Origin: Pseudomonadota bacterium
GTDB lineage: Bacteria > Desulfobacterota > Desulfovibrionia > Desulfovibrionales > Desulfovibrionaceae
Assembly (NCBI GenBank): GCA_023426275.1
Contig: JAFABC010000319.1
Location: 1-16,883, forward strand
DNA length: 16,883 nt
Direction of reading: 5' to 3'
Shown here: piece after piece, positions 1-5,471 of the stretch
How positions within the stretch are numbered: position 1 is the first letter of the stretch
Layout of the letters: every line of letters starts with the position of its first letter
Program-made: the position numbers and the translations under genes
The notes under the pieces: generated by a model
The model's input: the letters and a program-made list of their open reading frames with translations, nothing else
The model's database searches: none
What the model was told of the DNA's origin: nothing

Positions 1-70
1 CCTTCAGGCCGTGCCGCTCGGGAAAACGTCCTGAAAGCGAAACACACTTGGCAGCGGCACGGCCTGAAGG
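1..70. repeat. Perfect 18-bp inverted repeat at window edge
   Basis: Bases 1-18 are exactly reverse-complementary to bases 53-70, with 34 bases between the arms. No T-run follows either arm, so it does not look like a simple intrinsic terminator. It lies in the non-coding stretch left of the tRNA-Arg fragment, so it probably belongs to the end of the integrated element inferred there. The repeat may extend beyond the window. Its function is unknown; an integrase or excision-factor site, or a structured transcript, is possible. Confidence 0.75.
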
Positions 71-237
71 CGCGTCGCCATATGCATTCCAGGTGGTGAA
101 TGCTGGCCGACTTAGATAAGCGTTTTGATAACTATCCTGGGGGGGGGATTGGTAAAGGCAGGGGAATAACCCCCTTTTTCTGACATCAAGAAAGCAGGGA
201 TTGCAGGCTATTAAGTATATACACGGAAGAGGAGTCG
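71..237. other. Non-coding end of putative integrated element
   Basis: No credible gene is visible. The stretch is less GC-rich than the rest of the window and holds a G9 run near 139-147. It also has a 6-bp inverted repeat (GCATTC at 84-89, GAATGC at 98-103), two GATAA words near 115-132, and a weak GGGG/CCCC hairpin followed by five T at 161-179. These are compatible with an attachment-site arm region, but nothing proves it. Confidence 0.35.
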
Positions 238-286
238 TGGCCTCCGGAGCCAAAGGCCGTAGGTTCGAATCCTACATTGCCCACCA
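238..286 (+). pseudogene. 3' half of tRNA-Arg(CCG), probable att site
   Basis: The sequence matches a tRNA from the anticodon arm to the encoded CCA. The anticodon loop at 242-248 carries anticodon CCG, the T arm is 259-275 with loop TTCGAAT, the 3' acceptor strand is 276-282, the discriminator A is 283 and CCA is 284-286. No partner for the acceptor strand and no D arm exist upstream; the expected first bases, near 211-217, are A/T-rich and unpaired. Position 27 (G237) mispairs with A253, which places the junction at the anticodon stem. This is the classic footprint of tyrosine-recombinase integration into a tRNA gene, with the element to the left. A degenerate tRNA relic is the alternative. 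Confidence 0.8.
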
Positions 287-292
287 TATTTC

Positions 293-325
293 AGGCGGTT
301 GGACGAAACGTCCGACCGCCTTTTT
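293..325 (+). terminator. Intrinsic terminator after tRNA-Arg fragment
   Basis: Arms 293-305 and 309-321 pair over 13 bp with a single G-T wobble, a three-base loop AAA and a run of five T at 321-325. It sits seven bases after the CCA end, where the terminator of the original tRNA-Arg gene would be. Confidence 0.85.
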
Positions 326-407
326 GGTTGTACGGCAACGAGGCCCCACGGTGGCCTTGCTGATACGGCGCCCGAAACGCCTCCTCGCAAGGCCGCCCTG
401 CCCGCAC

Positions 408-440
408 AAAAAAAGGGAGCGGCCCCGAAGGACCGCTCCC
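408..440 (-). terminator. Intrinsic terminator of ppaC
   Basis: On the minus strand an 11-bp stem (430-440 with 415-425) with a four-base loop (TTCG on the RNA strand) and one G-T pair is followed by seven T (complement of 408-414). It lies about 30 bases past the ppaC stop codon and should end its transcript. Confidence 0.9.
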
Positions 441-471
441 CATATTCGGCAGAGAATCTGGCCGGAAAGGC

Positions 472-1392
472 TTAGCTGAAAGCCTTCTGGAACGGCGGCA
501 CGACCTGCTTTTTGCGGGACAGCACGCCGTCGAGCCACACCGAGTCGCCCTTGACTTCGACGCCGAAGGCCTTGCTCACGTAGCTCGGATCGTCGGAGAC
601 GATCAGCATCTCGGAACCTTCCTTCATGATGTCGGTCAACAGCAGGAAGACGCTGTGACGGCCGTCTTCCTTGACCTTCTTGCACTCGGCCAGCAGATCG
701 GCCTTGACCGGCTCGAGGATGGACAGGTCGACCACTTCCAGCTGGCCGATGCCGATCTTCTTGCCGCCCATGTCGAAATCCTTGTAGTCGCGGAAGACCA
801 GATCGCGGGCCGGGGTGCCGCCAACGGCGGACTTGACCTTGAACATCTCGACGCCCAGGGACATGAAGTCGGACACGCCGGCGATCTTGGCCAGAGCTTC
901 AACAGCGGCCTTGTCCTCGTCGGTGCAGGTCGGGGACTTGAACATGACCGTGTCGGACAGGATGGCGCACATCATGATGCCGGCCATGGGCTTGGAAATT
1001 TCGACCTTGGCGCAGTCGTACATCTGCTTGACCACGGTGCAGGAGCAGCCCACGGGCTTCACCAGGATCTCAAGGGGATTGGGGGTGGTCACGTCGCCCA
1101 GCTTGTGGTGATCGTAGATGCCGATGATTTCGCCCTTCTCCAGGTTTTCCAGGCTCTGGGCCAGGTCGGAGTGGTCGACCAGGATGATCTGCTTGTCGGT
1201 GGCGTCAGTGACGATCTCGGGAGCGGCCACGCCGAATTTTTCAAGCACGAAAGCGCTTTCGGGGTTGAGCGCGCCCTGAGCGGCGGGCTTGGCGTCCAGG
1301 CCTTTGGCCTTGCTCATCAGATCAGCCACGGAAATGGCGGCGGCGACGGAATCGGTATCCGGATTTTTGTGACCAACGACATACACAGCCAT
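472..1392 (-). CDS. ppaC: Manganese-dependent inorganic pyrophosphatase (family II)
   Basis: A 306-residue cytosolic enzyme that hydrolyses pyrophosphate to two phosphates, pulling biosynthesis and, in sulfate reducers, sulfate activation by ATP sulfurylase. The N-terminal DHH domain shows GHKNPDTDS (H8, D12, D14), LVDH (D73) and YDHHKLGD (D94, H95, H96), the metal-ligand motifs of the family. The C-terminal DHHA2 domain ends with the substrate-binding SRKKQVVPP motif. Length is typical. There is no inserted CBS or DRTGG regulatory region, so it is the short, non-nucleotide-regulated form. An open frame extends 32 codons upstream, but the ATG at 1392 is preceded by AGGAGGA seven bases away and begins the conserved strand. 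It is last in the PTS gene block, with its own promoter and terminator. Confidence 0.96.
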   Translation of the reverse strand: MAVYVVGHKNPDTDSVAAAISVADLMSKAKGLDAKPAAQGALNPESAFVLEKFGVAAPEIVTDATDKQIILVDHSDLAQSLENLEKGEIIGIYDHHKLGDVTTPNPLEILVKPVGCSCTVVKQMYDCAKVEISKPMAGIMMCAILSDTVMFKSPTCTDEDKAAVEALAKIAGVSDFMSLGVEMFKVKSAVGGTPARDLVFRDYKDFDMGGKKIGIGQLEVVDLSILEPVKADLLAECKKVKEDGRHSVFLLLTDIMKEGSEMLIVSDDPSYVSKAFGVEVKGDSVWLDGVLSRKKQVVPPFQKAFS

Positions 1393-1459
1393 AGTAATGT
1401 CCTCCTGGTGTTTTTTCCAAAACCCTGACGGGTTGGCAGCGACATTTTGAAACTTGTGA

Positions 1460-1488
1460 AGAATATCCCAAAAGGGAACCCTTGCCAA
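1460..1488 (-). promoter_or_regulatory. Sigma-70-type promoter of ppaC
   Basis: On the minus strand TTGGCA (1483-1488) and TATTCT (1460-1465) are separated by 17 bases, predicting a 5' leader of about 60 bases. A dyad AAGGG-aa-CCCTT (1472-1483) covers the spacer and the edge of the -35 box and could be an operator. No experimental support is available. Confidence 0.55.
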
Positions 1489-1542
1489 GTCAAATCCCCC
1501 CGGGGCCGGTTGCTTTTTTCCCGGCCTCCGCGCCGGGACCGG

Positions 1543-2244
1543 TCACAACAACACCCAGATGAAGCTGAGCGCCATGCCCCCGGCCAGCACCATGTAGGCC
1601 GGGCGATAGCGCAGGGACAGCACCCCGCCCAGGCTGCCGAGAATCCACAGCTGGCTCCAGGTGGCCCCGGACGAGGACAGGTAGGGCCAGACAATGGGCA
1701 ACAGCACGTAGTACAGGGCGACAAGGCCGGCCAGGACCACGCTAAAGCCCACGCCGTTGATCACGACCATGTCGAAAAAGGCCCGACGGATCAGCCGGCC
1801 CGGGGAAAAAAGGGCCTTCGACCGTTCCCGGGCCGCCGTGTAGCGCGACAGCACGATATTTTCCACCACCCGTTGCGCGCCCTCCAGGGTGGCGAACAGC
1901 CGGCCGAGCAAAGCCGTGGTCGCGGCCACGAAAAGCGCCTCGGCCGGCGAGGCCAGCTGGAACACGTGCATGAGGGAAAGCCCGGCCAGGGTGGCGGCGG
2001 CGGCGTTTGGCGGGATGTGCGTGCCGGCCGGAATGCCGTCGAGCCAAAAGAGCTCGTAAAACAGGCACAGCTTGAGGGTGGCGTCAAGGTCGCCGAAACA
2101 GGCGGCCCAGGCAAACCCGATGATCAGCGGCCGCTCCAGCAGGGCGGCGTTTATGAAGAAGCGAAACGACGAAAAAAAGACAAAAAAAAAGCGACGCTGA
2201 AGACGTGCTGCAAAATATCGGCCTGATGGGTCATGCGTGGTCAC
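1543..2244 (-). CDS. PTS mannose/fructose/sorbose family EIIC permease
   Basis: Integral membrane sugar-translocating subunit of a mannose-family phosphotransferase system. The family pattern is clear: RPLIIG, a GD in TM2, then ELFWLDGIPAG and PPNAAAATLAG, followed by several hydrophobic segments to the C-terminal VLL. About 230 residues fits EIIC. The cognate EIIB and EIIA lie just upstream, but no EIID is visible. The start is uncertain: in this frame only GTG codons (2244, 2274) are available, without a good ribosome-binding site, and the first 18 codons have poor GC at third positions. A better N-terminus (ATG at 2234, MTHQADILQHVFSVA) lies in another frame and would join through a T9 run (2182-2190). 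The gene may therefore be frameshifted or expressed by slippage. Assignment as EIIC rather than EIID is fairly sure. Confidence 0.8.
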   Translation of the reverse strand: MTTHDPSGRYFAARLQRRFFFVFFSSFRFFINAALLERPLIIGFAWAACFGDLDATLKLCLFYELFWLDGIPAGTHIPPNAAAATLAGLSLMHVFQLASPAEALFVAATTALLGRLFATLEGAQRVVENIVLSRYTAARERSKALFSPGRLIRRAFFDMVVINGVGFSVVLAGLVALYYVLLPIVWPYLSSSGATWSQLWILGSLGGVLSLRYRPAYMVLAGGMALSFIWVLL

Positions 2245-2312
2245 TCGCTCGGACTGACGGGTTCGCGCCGCCACGTCTCCGTCTTTTGGGGGCGGAAGAC
2301 GCCTGTGAAACG

Positions 2313-2338
2313 CAAAACAAAAGGCGTTGCCGAACGCC
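2313..2338 (-). terminator. Terminator-like hairpin between EIIB and EIIC
   Basis: On the minus strand GGCGTT-CGGC-AACGCC (2323-2338) is followed by TTTTGTTTT. The hairpin begins at the EIIB stop codon. It could attenuate read-through into the EIIC gene, setting EIIA/EIIB levels apart from the permease. Confidence 0.6.
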
Positions 2339-2799
2339 TACACGGAACGCAGTTGCGGCGAATCGCTCGGCACGCAACGATAATCGAGTCGCACGCCCTT
2401 GTCGCGGAAAAAATCCAGGCAGGACTCGTCTTCCTTGGACAGGGCGACATGGGGACAGACCTGCTTCTTGCCGGGCGCGTAGTGCAGGTTGCCCAGGTTG
2501 AGCCGGCCGAAACCGAACCCCCGCTCATAGGCCGCCCGGGCGTCGCGGCACGTCGAAAAAAGAATCAAGGCGTCCTCGGCATCCAGCGGATTGCGGCTTA
2601 AAAAGGGCATCAACTCGGCCACGGGCAAAAACTCGATGCGCACGCCGGCCGGAATGGCCATGGACATGATTTCCTGGCGCAAATAGTCCAGCGACAACTC
2701 GTCGTTGACGACCAGGATGGCCCGGGCATTGGTGAACGGCAGCCACGTCTCGATGATCTGGCCGTGCACCAGCCGGTTGTCCACGCGAACAAAGGCCAT
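2338..2799 (-). CDS. PTS mannose/fructose/sorbose family EIIB
   Basis: A 153-residue cytosolic phosphocarrier that takes phosphate from EIIA and passes it to sugar entering through EIIC/EIID. It starts MAFVRVDNRLVHGQ, with H12 as the phosphorylated histidine of the family motif DxRLxHGQ, and continues with the ARAILVVNDELS and IEFLPVAE strands of the EIIB fold. The open frame runs 17 codons further upstream, but the ATG at 2799 matches the family start and has GAGGA inside the end of the EIIA gene. It starts four bases after the EIIA stop, so the two are almost certainly co-translated. Sugar specificity cannot be read from the sequence. Confidence 0.93.
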   Translation of the reverse strand: MAFVRVDNRLVHGQIIETWLPFTNARAILVVNDELSLDYLRQEIMSMAIPAGVRIEFLPVAELMPFLSRNPLDAEDALILFSTCRDARAAYERGFGFGRLNLGNLHYAPGKKQVCPHVALSKEDESCLDFFRDKGVRLDYRCVPSDSPQLRSV

Positions 2800-2803
2800 G
2801 CGC

Positions 2804-3241
2804 CTAGTCCTCGGCGACCTTTTTGCGCAGCACCTCGCCCGCCACGACAATGCCCTGGCATCCGGCCTGCTTGGCTTCCAGGGCCAGGGTCTGCAACGGT
2901 TTGGTTCGCGAGCCCAGGATCTTGATGAGCATGGGCAAATTAACGCCCGTAAGCACTTCCAGGCGTCCGGTGCCCAGAAGCGACAGACTCAGGTTGGTGG
3001 GCGTCCCGCCGAACATGTCGGTCAGGATAAGCACGCCCGCGCCCTGCTCCGTTTCCTTGATGGCCGCCTTCAGGGTGACCAGGGTCGCCTCAACGGGGTG
3101 GGTCATGTCGACGCTGACGCAACGGCAATGATCCTGGGCGCCCAGGATGAACTCGGCCGCCTTGAGCAGCCATGTCCCATAATCCGTATGGGTGACCACC
3201 ACCACGCCGATGGGCGCTTGTGCCTGCTTCTGCCCGCTCAT
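2804..3241 (-). CDS. PTS mannose/fructose family EIIA
   Basis: A 145-residue cytosolic PTS phosphocarrier of the ManX/AgaF type, expected to accept phosphate from HPr and hand it to EIIB. VVVVTHTDYG near the N-terminus carries the likely active H18 (family: TH-G). LILTDMFGGTPTNLSL and TGVNLPMLIK are the other signature segments. It lies between rapZ and the EIIB gene. The ATG overlaps the stop of a 17-codon reading frame (3238-3291) as ATGA, so coupling to a short leader is conceivable. EI and HPr are not in the window, so the donor must be encoded elsewhere. Confidence 0.93.
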   Translation of the reverse strand: MSGQKQAQAPIGVVVVTHTDYGTWLLKAAEFILGAQDHCRCVSVDMTHPVEATLVTLKAAIKETEQGAGVLILTDMFGGTPTNLSLSLLGTGRLEVLTGVNLPMLIKILGSRTKPLQTLALEAKQAGCQGIVVAGEVLRKKVAED

Positions 3242-3397
3242 GCATCCTGTCCGGGGCTTTGGGCCCTTGGCTTGAAGTGACGGCGCGACATGACGTCACG
3301 CCACACGAAACACCGGACGCCAGCGGCGCCGGGCCGCCCGCCGTGCGCTGCGCCCCTCCCCCATCGCCTCAACCGGGAGGGACGGCGACACAAACGG
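3242..3397. other. rapZ-EIIA intergenic region
   Basis: A 156-base, very GC-rich gap with no convincing terminator or promoter. On the minus strand it holds the palindrome TGACGTCA (3291-3298) and the short ATG frame 3238-3291 that overlaps the EIIA start. Nothing else is supported. Confidence 0.4.
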
Positions 3398-4285
3398 TCA
3401 GCCGCGTTCGATATGCCGGTGTTCAAGGGATACGTTGTAGCCAGCCTTGGACAAGGTGTCAAAGACGGACTCGGCCACGGCCACGGAACGGTGCCGGCCG
3501 CCGGTGCAGCCGAAGGCCAGGGTCAGGCGGTAGCGCCCTTCCCGGGCGTACAGGGGCACCAGGTACAGCAGGAAATCCGTCAGCCGGGTGAGAAACTCCC
3601 GGCCGGGATCGGCGGCCAGCACGTAATCGCGCACGGCCGTCTCCTTGCCGGTTTTTTCCCGCAGGTCCTTGTCGAAATAGGGATTGGGCAGAAAGCGCAG
3701 GTCGAAAAGCATGTCGGCTTCGGACGGCGGACCGTACTTGAAGCCGAAACTCATGACATGCACCTTGAGCATCCCCTTGGCCGGTCGGATGGAGGCCCAC
3801 TTTTCCTGCAACTTGCGCCGCAGGTCGTGAATGGAAAAATGAGTGGTGTCGAGCACCATGTGGGCTGCGTCGCGAAGCGGCGTCATGCGTGTGCGTTCCG
3901 CGATCACCGCCTGCTCGAGGCCAAGCGAGGCGCTTTCCAGGGGATGGGGCCGCCGCGTGGTGGCGTAGCGGCGGATGATCTCCTGGTTGTCGGCCTCGAA
4001 AAAAATGATTTGCAGGTTGACGGCCTTGCCCTGAATCTGGGCCAGGGTGACGCCCCAGTCCCGGTCGAGGTCGGCCTGGCGCACGTCCATGCCAAGGGCC
4101 AGCCCCTTGTAGCGCGGACCGCCCTTTTCATCGAACAAGGCGATGAGCTTGGGCACCAGGCTGACCGGCAGACCGTCGACACAAAAAAAGCCGAGATCCT
4201 CGAAGACCCGGAGCCCCGTACTTTTGCCGGATCCGGAAAGCCCCGTCAGGATGACGATTTTCAACGCTTCCGAGGGTTCTTCCAT
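3398..4285 (-). CDS. rapZ: RapZ-family nucleotide-binding protein
   Basis: A 295-residue cytosolic protein. In E. coli RapZ is an RNA-binding adapter that directs RNase E to the sRNA GlmZ and so controls amino-sugar synthesis; that role is not assumed here. The Walker A motif GLSGSGKST lies near residues 15-23, followed by LGFFCVDGLP and the family motif FGFKYGPP. The C-terminal domain has the conserved LAFGCTGGRHRSV segment. Length is close to the usual 284-290. The ATG at 4285 is chosen over an upstream GTG (4309) because AGGAGG lies nine bases ahead. It follows ptsN as in Proteobacteria, and precedes a sugar PTS rather than the npr gene of E. coli. Confidence 0.94.
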   Translation of the reverse strand: MEEPSEALKIVILTGLSGSGKSTGLRVFEDLGFFCVDGLPVSLVPKLIALFDEKGGPRYKGLALGMDVRQADLDRDWGVTLAQIQGKAVNLQIIFFEADNQEIIRRYATTRRPHPLESASLGLEQAVIAERTRMTPLRDAAHMVLDTTHFSIHDLRRKLQEKWASIRPAKGMLKVHVMSFGFKYGPPSEADMLFDLRFLPNPYFDKDLREKTGKETAVRDYVLAADPGREFLTRLTDFLLYLVPLYAREGRYRLTLAFGCTGGRHRSVAVAESVFDTLSKAGYNVSLEHRHIERG

Positions 4286-4356
4286 GTCGGCCGGCCTCCT
4301 GGCCCGCACAGCCGTCTTCCGGCGGCAGGCTCCGTGTTATCGCCCCGAACATTCAA

Positions 4357-4404
4357 ACCGCCTTCCCGCGAAAACGCACACCGGCGTTCACGCGGAAAGG
4401 CGGT
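4357..4404 (-). ncRNA. Long hairpin in ptsN-rapZ intergenic region
   Basis: On the minus strand the arms 4391-4404 and 4357-4370 pair over 14 bp with one G-T wobble. A nested 5-bp helix (4373-4377 with 4384-4388) lies inside the loop. Only a short TTT-containing tail follows, so it is a weak terminator at best. It may be an mRNA processing or protein-binding structure ahead of rapZ. It is recorded as a structural RNA element, not a proven RNA gene. Confidence 0.5.
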
Positions 4405-4418
4405 CCATGGATGCGTTT

Positions 4419-4871
4419 TTACGCCGCGGCCGTCAGCACCCGCCACAAAGCCGCTTCATCCGGCGCGCTCATAAAGGCGTGCCGAAAGGATTCGTCGGAC
4501 AGCAACCGGGATATGTGGGCCAGAATGCGCAGGTGCAGGCCCGCCACATGCTCCGGGGCCAGGACGAGAAAAAAGATGCGGCAGGGCTTGAGGTCCAGCG
4601 CATCAAAGTTGACGCCCTTGAGGCTTCTGCCGACGACGATGACGATCTGCTGGAGGCTCTCCATCTTGCCGTGGGGAATGGCCACGCCATCACCGATGCC
4701 GGTGGTGCCGAGGCTTTCGCGGTCCATGAGAACCTGACGGGCCCGGGCGTCGTCGAAATCCGGCCAGCGCTTTTTCAGCGGCGCGACCAGTTCGGCCAGG
4801 ACGTCGGCCTTGGAGTCGGCGGCAAGCTCCCCGATGACGAAATCGGGCTGGAGATAATCCTCGAGCCGCAT
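4419..4871 (-). CDS. ptsN: PTS EIIA-Ntr, nitrogen-regulatory
   Basis: A 150-residue cytosolic regulatory phosphocarrier of the PTS-Ntr branch (EIIA, fructose/mannitol fold). TTGIGDGVAIPHGK carries the conserved phosphorylated histidine H67, and the later segments (FFLVLAPEH, LHLRILAHISRLL) match the family. Its ATG directly follows the hpf stop codon with no base between, so it is translationally tied to hpf. In Proteobacteria this protein transmits the PTS phosphorylation state to targets such as potassium transport and sigma-54-linked regulation. Here it may cross-talk with the EIIA/EIIB pair downstream, which is inference. Confidence 0.95.
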   Translation of the reverse strand: MRLEDYLQPDFVIGELAADSKADVLAELVAPLKKRWPDFDDARARQVLMDRESLGTTGIGDGVAIPHGKMESLQQIVIVVGRSLKGVNFDALDLKPCRIFFLVLAPEHVAGLHLRILAHISRLLSDESFRHAFMSAPDEAALWRVLTAAA

Positions 4872-5420
4872 TTACGCGCCTGTTCCGGGATCGATCAGGC
4901 CGAAGTCGCCGTTGCGCAGACGGTAGATGACATTGGGCCGTTCGGTTTCGGAGTTGATAAACACCATGAACTCGTATTTGAGGCTTTCCAGCTGCATGGC
5001 GGCTTCTTCCACGGCCATGGGCTTGGGTTCGTAGTCGTCGGTCTGCACGATGGTCGGCGTGCGGCCGCCCTGGGCGTTCTCGTTGATGCTGATGACCTGC
5101 ATGCGCACGGTCTCAACCTGCTGACGGCGACGGTCCTTTTGCTTTTCGCGAAACTTCTTGGCCTGCGCTTCCACCTTATCCAGGATCATGTCAATGGTGG
5201 AATACATGTCCTCGGAAACTTCGTGGGCCGAGATGTGCATGTTGTCGGCCAGGAAGATGACGTCGGCCATTTGCCGGGTTTTCTCCACGGCCAGATTGAC
5301 CTGCAATTCCGAGGAGTCAGTGGCAACGGTATATTTGGCAAGCTTGTCAAAACGCTTGCGGGCGTAATCTCGCAAATGATCTGACGGTTCGAAATTTTTG
5401 AAATTAAAGGTAATGTTCAT
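4872..5420 (-). CDS. hpf: Ribosome hibernation promoting factor, long form
   Basis: A 182-residue protein of the long HPF type. Residues 1 to about 100 form the S30AE domain that binds the 30S subunit in the decoding region. A linker leads to a C-terminal dimerisation domain from about residue 130 (KPMAVEEAAMQLE, FMVFINSETERPNVIYRLR, DFGLIDP). Long HPF makes 100S ribosome dimers alone, without RMF. The ATG at 5420 has a strong GGAGGA site. It follows rpoN by 51 bases, in the order rpoN-hpf-ptsN-rapZ seen in many Proteobacteria. The E. coli counterpart at this position is the short form, so the long form is a lineage difference. Confidence 0.96.
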   Translation of the reverse strand: MNITFNFKNFEPSDHLRDYARKRFDKLAKYTVATDSSELQVNLAVEKTRQMADVIFLADNMHISAHEVSEDMYSTIDMILDKVEAQAKKFREKQKDRRRQQVETVRMQVISINENAQGGRTPTIVQTDDYEPKPMAVEEAAMQLESLKYEFMVFINSETERPNVIYRLRNGDFGLIDPGTGA

Positions 5421-5471
5421 GGGATCCTCCAGACTGGCGTAGTATTGGACCGGAAAAACCGGACCGAAGCA

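Noticed and set aside
161..179. GGGG-AATAA-CCCC hairpin followed by five T, as a terminator for a gene to the left.
   Set aside because: A 4-bp stem is too short to call; it is only mentioned within the non-coding stretch.
1510..1537. CCCGGC...GCCGGG hairpin with six T next to it, as a terminator of the EIIC gene.
   Set aside because: On the minus strand the hairpin is followed by A, not T; the T-run is on the wrong side for EIIC and no plus-strand gene ends here.
3238..3291. A 17-codon minus-strand frame ending in ATGA with the EIIA start, as a leader peptide gene.
   Set aside because: It has no ribosome-binding site and its composition (basic and proline-rich) looks random; the overlap is recorded only under EIIA.
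3291..3298. Palindrome TGACGTCA between rapZ and the EIIA gene.
   Set aside because: A single 8-base palindrome in a GC-rich gap is expected by chance and has no matching promoter geometry.
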